NCBI GenBank assembly: GCA_031281765.1
Contig: JAITEX010000118.1
Span: 1 to 10,863, forward strand
Direction: 5' to 3'
Source of the DNA: Eubacteriales Family XIII. Incertae Sedis bacterium
GTDB lineage: Bacteria > Bacillota > Clostridia > Peptostreptococcales > Anaerovoracaceae
Length of the DNA stretch: 10,863 nucleotides
Shown here: positions 6,117 through 10,863 of the stretch, piece by piece
Layout of the letters: every line of letters starts with the position of its first letter
Numbering within the stretch: position 1 is the stretch's first letter
Notes under the pieces: generated by a model
Database searches by the model: none
What the model saw: only the letters and a program-made list of their open reading frames with translations
What the model was told of the DNA's origin: nothing
Position numbers and translations under genes: made by a program

Positions 6117-7556
6117 GTGGACACACTTGATTTATCGAAAGTACAACATATACACTGTATCGGCATCGGCGGCATCGGCTTATCCGCGATAGCCGAAGTA
6201 CTGATAAACGAGGGGTTCAAAGTATCCGGCTCCGATATGTCGGAGAGCGAAAAGACCGACCAGCTGATTGCAAAGGGCGCGAAGATATATCTGCGGCACC
6301 GCGCGCGGAATGTCGGCGAAGCCGACCTCGTCGTCTATTCCTCGGCCGTACCGCCGAACAATCCCGAACTCGAGGCGGCGGCGGCGAAAGGCATACCCGC
6401 TATCACGCGGGCGCAGATGCTCGGGCACCTGATGCAGCAGAAAAAGGTCAGCGTCGCGGTAGCGGGCGCTCACGGCAAGACGACGACCACCTCGATAATT
6501 TCCCTCATACTTATGAACGCGGGCCTCGACCCGACGATATTGGTCGGCGGCAACCTCGGCGAAATAAACGGCAACGTGCGTCTCGGCAGCGGGGAATATT
6601 TTGTGACGGAAGCCTGTGAGTATATGGACAGCTTTCTCAGCCTTGCGCCGATGTACGCCGTCATTCTGAATATCGACTCCGACCATTTGGATTATTTCAA
6701 GAACATAGAGCAGATAGTAAAGTCCTTTGAGAAGTTCGTGCGGCTCGTGCCGCCCGACGGCGCGGTGGTCGCCTTTGACGCGAACCCGTTTGTCACGACG
6801 ATACTGCGCGGCCTCGACCGGCGCGTCATCACTTACGGTTACAGCAACAGAAACGATTACAGCGCCGGGGATATAGAGTGGAATTCCGAGGGCCATCCTT
6901 CATTTACGGTCTATAGCGGCGACGCAGCGCTCGCGCGCGTGCAGCTTGCCATTCCGGGCGAGCATAATATCCTGAACGCGCTCGCGGCGTTTTCCTGTTG
7001 CTGCGATATGGGCGTGAGCCATGAACTGATAGCGGAAACGCTGGAGAAATTTACGGGGACCGAACGGCGCTTCGATATAAAGGGCGTGACTGCGGGCGGC
7101 GTGAAAATCGTCGACGACTACGCGCATCATCCCGAGGAAATCGCCGCGACCATACGCGCGGCGCGCAAGGTCCCGCACCGCGAGCTGTGGATATTGTTCC
7201 AGCCGCATACCTATACGCGTACGCTCGCCTTGCATGATGATTTCGCGCAGACGCTTACGGCGGCCGACAAGGTGATACTTGCGGAGATATACGCGGCGCG
7301 CGAAAAAAACGTACATCAGATTTCGTCGAAGACCATAGCGGCCGAGATAAAAGCGAAGGCGCCGGGCAAGGACGTATTCTTCTTTGATACCTTTGAGGAC
7401 ATAGCCAAGTTCGTGTATAACAACGCGGAGAAGGACGACCTCGTCATCACAATGGGAGCGGGCGACATCTATAAAGTAGGGGAATTGATACTTGAATTTG
7501 ACGACGAATCATTTGTGAAAGAGCGGGACATTATCCGCGGAAAGAAGATAGACTAG
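6117..7556 (+). CDS. murC: UDP-N-acetylmuramate–L-alanine ligase
   Basis: MurC adds L-alanine to UDP-MurNAc with ATP, the first amino acid of the peptidoglycan stem peptide. The 479-residue product has the N-terminal nucleotide-sugar binding loop GIGGIG (16–21), the ATP P-loop GAHGKTTTT (117–125), the EACEYMDSFL block (165–174), NIDSDHLDY (185–193), GEHNILNALAA (281–291) and DDYAHHPEEI (333–342), all hallmarks of MurC among Mur ligases. The start is GTG, supported by AAAAGGAG (6103–6110) 6 bases upstream. It sits 12 bases after murA and one base before the glmU-type gene. The intervening pathway enzyme MurB is not in the window and must lie elsewhere. Length and motifs look complete and functional. 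Confidence 0.97.
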   Translation: MDTLDLSKVQHIHCIGIGGIGLSAIAEVLINEGFKVSGSDMSESEKTDQLIAKGAKIYLRHRARNVGEADLVVYSSAVPPNNPELEAAAAKGIPAITRAQMLGHLMQQKKVSVAVAGAHGKTTTTSIISLILMNAGLDPTILVGGNLGEINGNVRLGSGEYFVTEACEYMDSFLSLAPMYAVILNIDSDHLDYFKNIEQIVKSFEKFVRLVPPDGAVVAFDANPFVTTILRGLDRRVITYGYSNRNDYSAGDIEWNSEGHPSFTVYSGDAALARVQLAIPGEHNILNALAAFSCCCDMGVSHELIAETLEKFTGTERRFDIKGVTAGGVKIVDDYAHHPEEIAATIRAARKVPHRELWILFQPHTYTRTLALHDDFAQTLTAADKVILAEIYAAREKNVHQISSKTIAAEIKAKAPGKDVFFFDTFEDIAKFVYNNAEKDDLVITMGAGDIYKVGELILEFDDESFVKERDIIRGKKID

Positions 7557-7557
7557 T

Positions 7558-8295
7558 ATGTCAAGAGAATTATTTGATAAGGAAAAAGAAGAGCGCCGGG
7601 CGCGGAACCTCGCTTTCGCGGAGCGCGGCGTGAAATTCACGGATATAGAAACCGCGTATATAGACGCGGATACGGAAATCGGTCCCGGCAGCGAAATAGG
7701 CCCCTGCGTCACGATTGAGGCGGGCAGCGAAATCGGAAGCGGCTGCGTTATCGGGCAGGGCTGCGTCATATCCGCCAGCAGGGTACATGACGGCGCCCGC
7801 GTCGAACAGAATTCGCGCGTCATAGATTCCATTGTCGGGGCGGGAGCGAGGATACTGCTGTCCGTGCTGACAGAATGTGTGGTCGGCGAGAACAGTACGG
7901 TCGGCCCCTTCGCCTACCTGCGTCCGGATTCCGATGTGGGGCGGGACGTGAAGATCGGCGATTTCGTCGAGATAAAGAATTCGCGTATCGGCGACGGCAC
8001 GAAGGTGTCCCATCTGACCTATGTCGGGGATTCCGACCTCGGAGAACATATCAATCTCGGCTGCGGCGTTGTCTTTGTGAACTACGACGGCGTGGAGAAG
8101 CACCGGTCCGTCGTTGAGGACGGCGCTTTTATCGGCTGTAATGTCAACATTGTTTCGCCTGTGAACGTGGGCGAGAACGCCTATATAGCCGCCGGCACTA
8201 CCGTTACGACCGATGTTCCCGCCGGGAACCTCAGCGTCGGCAGGGCCCGCACAAAAAATATTCCGGGTTGGGTCGAAAGACGAAAGAAAGGATAA
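7558..8295 (+). CDS. glmU: GlmU acetyltransferase domain only (glucosamine-1-phosphate N-acetyltransferase), uridylyltransferase domain absent
   Basis: Full GlmU (about 450 residues) makes UDP-GlcNAc in two steps, acetylation of GlcN-1-P and uridylyl transfer. This 245-residue protein holds only the C-terminal half. Residues 1–25 are a charged helix matching the linker of GlmU; from ETAYIDADTEIG onward it is a left-handed beta-helix of hexapeptide repeats. The acetyltransferase residues are present: Arg122 (YLRP), Lys140 (EIKNS), catalytic His152 and Tyr155 (SHLTY), Asn166 (NLGCG), Asn175/Tyr176 (NYDG), Lys181, and IGCN at 192–195. The whole nucleotidyltransferase half (LxAGxGTRM P-loop type) is missing, and murC ends one base upstream, so this is no local frameshift. 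Activity would be N-acetylation only. Position before prs matches the usual glmU locus. A different sugar acetyltransferase role is less likely. Confidence 0.9.
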   Translation: MSRELFDKEKEERRARNLAFAERGVKFTDIETAYIDADTEIGPGSEIGPCVTIEAGSEIGSGCVIGQGCVISASRVHDGARVEQNSRVIDSIVGAGARILLSVLTECVVGENSTVGPFAYLRPDSDVGRDVKIGDFVEIKNSRIGDGTKVSHLTYVGDSDLGEHINLGCGVVFVNYDGVEKHRSVVEDGAFIGCNVNIVSPVNVGENAYIAAGTTVTTDVPAGNLSVGRARTKNIPGWVERRKKG

Positions 8296-8299
8296 GGAC

Positions 8300-9256
8300 A
8301 TGAGAAACGGCATCTTCAAGGACTACAAAATATTTACGGGCAATGCAAACATTCCGCTTGCAAAGGAGATTGCGTCTATTATGGGCAAGCGGCTCGGCAA
8401 GTCGACGGTCGAGAAGTTCAGCGACGGCGAGGTGTCAGTCAGCCTCTGGGAGACGGTGCGCGGCCTTGATGTATTCATCGTGCAGCCGACCTGCTATCCC
8501 GTCAATGACAATCTCATGGAACTGCTCATCATGATAGACGCGATGACGCGCGCGTCCGCGGGGCGCATCAACGCCGTGATTCCGTATTACGGCTATGCCC
8601 GTCAGGACAGAAAAGCGAAGGCCCGCGACCCGATTACGGCCAAGCTCGTCGCCGACCTTATCAGCGCGGCCGGCGCCGACCGCGTGGTAACGATGGACCT
8701 GCACGCAAACCAGATCCAGGGCTACTTCGATATACCGGTGGACCATCTGCTCGGCATGCCGATACTCGTCAAATATTTTATGAAGAAAAAGCTGAAGGAC
8801 ATCGTCATCGTCTCGCCGGACCACGGCAGCGTAGTGCGCGCGCGCAATATGGCTCAGCCCTTTAACGCGCCGATAGCCATCGTGGACAAGCGGCGCGAAA
8901 AGGCCAACGAAAGCGAGGTCATGAACGTCATCGGGGATATAGAAGGAAAGACCTGCATCTTAGTAGACGACATGATAGACACGGCCGGCACCATCACGAA
9001 TGCGGCGAACGCGCTGAAAGAGCTGGGCGCGGTCGAAGTCTATTGCGGCGCGACCCACGGCATACTTTCGGGCCCGGCCATAGAGCGCATCGAATCATCT
9101 TCTATCAAGGAAATGGTCCTGCTGAATACCATCGGCATCCCGAAGGAGAAACAAACAAAGAGAATCAAGGTGCTGTCCGTGGCGCAGCTGTTTGCCGACG
9201 CCATGCTGAGCATATTCTCAAATGATTCCGTCAGCAAACTGTTTACGGTAGTGTAG
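8300..9256 (+). CDS. prs: Ribose-phosphate pyrophosphokinase (PRPP synthetase)
   Basis: Prs makes PRPP from ribose-5-phosphate and ATP, the precursor for purines, pyrimidines, NAD, histidine and tryptophan. The 318-residue product matches class I enzymes: FSDGE (40–44), the flexible catalytic loop YARQDRKAKARDPITAK (99–115), DLHANQIQGYFDIPVDHL (133–150) with metal-ligand His134, VSPDHGSVVRAR (171–182) and the PRPP-binding loop VDDMIDTAGT (222–231). The start is ATG 8300, supported by AAAGGA (8287–8292) 7 bases upstream and by the usual N-terminus (KIFTGNANIPLAKEIA). The frame is open to ATG 8213, but that would extend into the upstream gene. It begins 4 bases after the glmU-type stop, the common Bacillota glmU–prs arrangement. 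Confidence 0.97.
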   Translation: MRNGIFKDYKIFTGNANIPLAKEIASIMGKRLGKSTVEKFSDGEVSVSLWETVRGLDVFIVQPTCYPVNDNLMELLIMIDAMTRASAGRINAVIPYYGYARQDRKAKARDPITAKLVADLISAAGADRVVTMDLHANQIQGYFDIPVDHLLGMPILVKYFMKKKLKDIVIVSPDHGSVVRARNMAQPFNAPIAIVDKRREKANESEVMNVIGDIEGKTCILVDDMIDTAGTITNAANALKELGAVEVYCGATHGILSGPAIERIESSSIKEMVLLNTIGIPKEKQTKRIKVLSVAQLFADAMLSIFSNDSVSKLFTVV

Positions 9257-9276
9257 CCGAATCCGGGGCCGGAGCC

Positions 9277-9837
9277 ATGTATGCGATAGTCGGACTCGGA
9301 AATCCGGGCAGGCGGTATGAAAATACGCGGCATAATATCGGTTTTGTAACGGTCGACCTCTTAGCCGAACGACATGGCGTGAGCATTCGTAAGCTGCGTC
9401 ACAAGGCGCTTGTCGGAGAGGCCCGCTTCGGAACGGAAAAGGTGTTGCTGGTCAAACCGCAGACCTATATGAACCTCTCGGGAGAGAGCATCGGCTCCCT
9501 TATCCGCTATTTTGATTTGCCGCTTGAAAACCTCGTGGTCGTCTATGACGACATCGACATACCGCTCGGGACCATACGTATCCGCAAAAGCGGCAGTTCC
9601 GGCACCCACAACGGCATGAAATCCGTGATTTACCATACCGAGGATGACGGGTTTCCGCGCGTCCGCATCGGCGTCGGCGCAGACAGGGGCGAAGTGCCGT
9701 TAGTTGACTTCGTGACCTCCGGTTTTGCTGCGTCCGAGCTCGATACGATACGCGCCGCTGTCATCAGGGCGGCGGACGCGATAGAGGAATTAGTGGCGAA
9801 CGGAATTGACGCCGCCATGGCAAAGTATAATGGGTAG
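9277..9837 (+). CDS. pth: Peptidyl-tRNA hydrolase
   Basis: Pth releases tRNA from peptidyl-tRNAs that drop off ribosomes, an essential recycling step in the cytosol. The 186-residue protein shows the family start MYAIVGLGNPG with Asn9, catalytic His19 in TRHNIGF, KPQTYMNLSG (60–69), YDDIDIPLG with Asp91, and GTHNGMKS with Asn112, which are the known catalytic and binding positions. The start is family-typical; GGAG at 9271–9274 is only 2 bases away, so the ribosome site is weak. It follows prs after 20 bases, without the ctc (general stress L25-type) gene found between them in B. subtilis, and overlaps mfd by 8 bases. Confidence 0.97.
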   Translation: MYAIVGLGNPGRRYENTRHNIGFVTVDLLAERHGVSIRKLRHKALVGEARFGTEKVLLVKPQTYMNLSGESIGSLIRYFDLPLENLVVVYDDIDIPLGTIRIRKSGSSGTHNGMKSVIYHTEDDGFPRVRIGVGADRGEVPLVDFVTSGFAASELDTIRAAVIRAADAIEELVANGIDAAMAKYNG

Positions 9838-10863
9838 CGCGGGCATCAGCCATTACGCGGGCCTGTCCGATACGCTGATAGCGCCCGTCTGCGCCCAACT
9901 GCTCGAATCGCCGGAACGCCCGGCGCTTATCGTTCTGCCGACGTACGACAGGGCGGTGCGTCTCGCCGGAACGCTCGGCTTTTTCACGGATAAAAAAATA
10001 GCGCTGCTGCCGGACTATGAACCCTTTCTCTTCCGGTATGAGGCAAAAAGCCGCGGGGAACTGAATGACCGCCTGCGCGCGTTGATTGCGCTTGAACGGG
10101 GCGAACCCGTCATCCTCGTCTGCTCCGCTTCGGCCGCGCTGAAGGAGATGCTGCCGCCCGGCATATTCGCGTCGCACCGCATGGAGTTCCGCGTGTCAAG
10201 CGTATACCTTGATACGGAAGTCAAGGCGCGGCTTCACGCCATGGGGTATGAGCGGACGCCCTTTGCCGAAGCTCCCGGCGAGTACAGCGTGCGCGGCGAT
10301 ATTATCGACATCTACCCGGCCGATACCGACTATCCTGTCCGGCTGGAATTCTTCGGGGACGAACTCGATTCGATACGGTTTTTCGATACGGATACGCAGA
10401 AGTCAATCAGAAAGCTTGACACGTTCACGCTCTATCCGGCGGATGAATTTTTGCCGACCGGGGAAATGAGCGCGCGCGCCGCGGCGACCATCCCCGATGC
10501 CGAAGCCCGGGCGGAGGCCGCGGCGCTTACGAACCGTCAACTTCTCGAAAACTATGTGTCGTATTTCACGGATGAAACCGCCTTCCTCGCGGATTATATG
10601 CCGTCGGGCTCGCTCGTCTGCGTCGATGACCCCGAGCGCGTGACGGAGACCATCACCTTTGCGGCAAACGAGGCCGGCATGGACCGGTCCGGGGGCTTGC
10701 GGCGGCTGCTTTCGTCCGGAACGGTCTTCTTCACGCCGGACGGACGGCTGCCCGCGGCGCTTGCGGATGCGGCCGCTCTTGCCGGCGCGGCCCTGCGCTA
10801 TGAATACCGGGCAAAGCCGACGCCGCTGATGGGCGGCAGCCTCGACCTCTTGCGCGCCGAGCT
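9830..10863 (+). CDS. mfd: Transcription-repair coupling factor Mfd, N-terminal part (cut by window end)
   Basis: Mfd is an ATP-driven translocase that removes RNA polymerase stalled at DNA lesions and recruits UvrA. The reading frame from ATG 9830 is open to the window end (344 codons plus 2 bases), about 30% of the usual ~1150 residues. It shows the UvrB-like N-terminal module: PTYDRAVRL (37–45), ALLPDYEPF (58–66), APGEYSVRGDIIDIYP (148–163), the RLEFFGDELDSIRFFDTDTQ block (171–190) and YPADEFLP (202–209). The RNA polymerase-binding domain and the helicase motor lie beyond the window. The start overlaps the pth end by 8 bases with no clear Shine-Dalgarno, so it is probably translated by coupling. 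The pth–mfd order is conserved in Bacillota. No internal stop or frameshift is seen. Confidence 0.95.
   Translation, partial: MGSAGISHYAGLSDTLIAPVCAQLLESPERPALIVLPTYDRAVRLAGTLGFFTDKKIALLPDYEPFLFRYEAKSRGELNDRLRALIALERGEPVILVCSASAALKEMLPPGIFASHRMEFRVSSVYLDTEVKARLHAMGYERTPFAEAPGEYSVRGDIIDIYPADTDYPVRLEFFGDELDSIRFFDTDTQKSIRKLDTFTLYPADEFLPTGEMSARAAATIPDAEARAEAAALTNRQLLENYVSYFTDETAFLADYMPSGSLVCVDDPERVTETITFAANEAGMDRSGGLRRLLSSGTVFFTPDGRLPAALADAAALAGAALRYEYRAKPTPLMGGSLDLLRAE

Noticed and set aside
8213..8299. N-terminal extension of prs from ATG 8213
   Set aside because: It would overlap the glmU-type gene by 83 bases out of frame, and the family N-terminus and AAAGGA site point to ATG 8300.
7570..8319. 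249-codon open frame on the - strand across the glmU-type gene
   Set aside because: Antisense to an ORF with all GlmU acetyltransferase residues; composition is not protein-like.
9261..9274. Self-complementary TCCGG/CCGGA sequence over the pth ribosome binding site as a regulatory hairpin
   Set aside because: The loop would be only 2 bases, so the stem cannot close properly; there is no T run either.
1..10863. Mobile element, CRISPR array, toxin–antitoxin or defence system
   Set aside because: No repeats with regular spacing, transposase, integrase, terminal inverted repeats or defence-type domains were seen on either strand; the genes are conserved housekeeping genes.

Overview
This window looks like a chromosomal housekeeping region of a GC-rich member of the Bacillota (Firmicutes). 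The evidence is gene order and protein type. The run tmk–holB–ricT followed by a convergent abrB-type regulator matches the Bacillus subtilis tmk-to-abrB neighbourhood. The run glmU–prs–pth–mfd matches the B. subtilis gcaD(glmU)–prs–ctc–pth–mfd neighbourhood. The GlmU acetyltransferase motifs (NLGCG, NYDG, IGCN) are the Gram-positive form. A Clostridia- or Negativicutes-like lineage is plausible, but the window cannot decide this. No tRNA, rRNA, CRISPR array, insertion sequence, phage gene or attachment site was seen.

Left part, + strand (1–3896). A leader of about 110 bases precedes an M29-family metallo-aminopeptidase. It is followed by a predicted 52-residue single-span membrane protein with an arginine-rich tail, then tmk (dTMP kinase), holB (clamp-loader delta' subunit) and ricT (PSP1-domain protein of the RicAFT/RNase Y system). 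The last four are joined by ATGA-type or short overlaps, so they are probably one translationally coupled operon. A strong hairpin with T runs on both sides ends it and can also serve the convergent genes.

Middle, - strand (3902–4631). An AbrB-family regulator with a four-cysteine C-terminus has its own well-formed promoter. Upstream of it lies a DUF948-like membrane-anchored helical protein. The DUF948-like gene is divergent from murA across an AT-rich gap of about 195 bases that holds the likely murA promoter and a small inverted repeat.

Right part, + strand (4827–10863). murA, murC, a GlmU acetyltransferase-only gene, prs, pth and the start of mfd are tightly packed with gaps of 1–20 bases or small overlaps. 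The operon joins UDP-GlcNAc synthesis (GlmU half), its commitment to peptidoglycan (MurA, MurC), PRPP supply (Prs), peptidyl-tRNA recycling (Pth) and transcription-coupled repair (Mfd, cut by the window end).

The region is mostly ordinary. The best oddity is that glmU carries only the acetyltransferase/left-handed beta-helix half: the uridylyltransferase half is cleanly absent, with no room for it upstream. Lesser points are the uncharacterised Arg-tailed small protein with an overlapping 10-codon ORF, gene losses relative to the Bacillus blocks, a delta' subunit without its zinc cysteines, and heavy use of ATA isoleucine codons in GC-rich genes.
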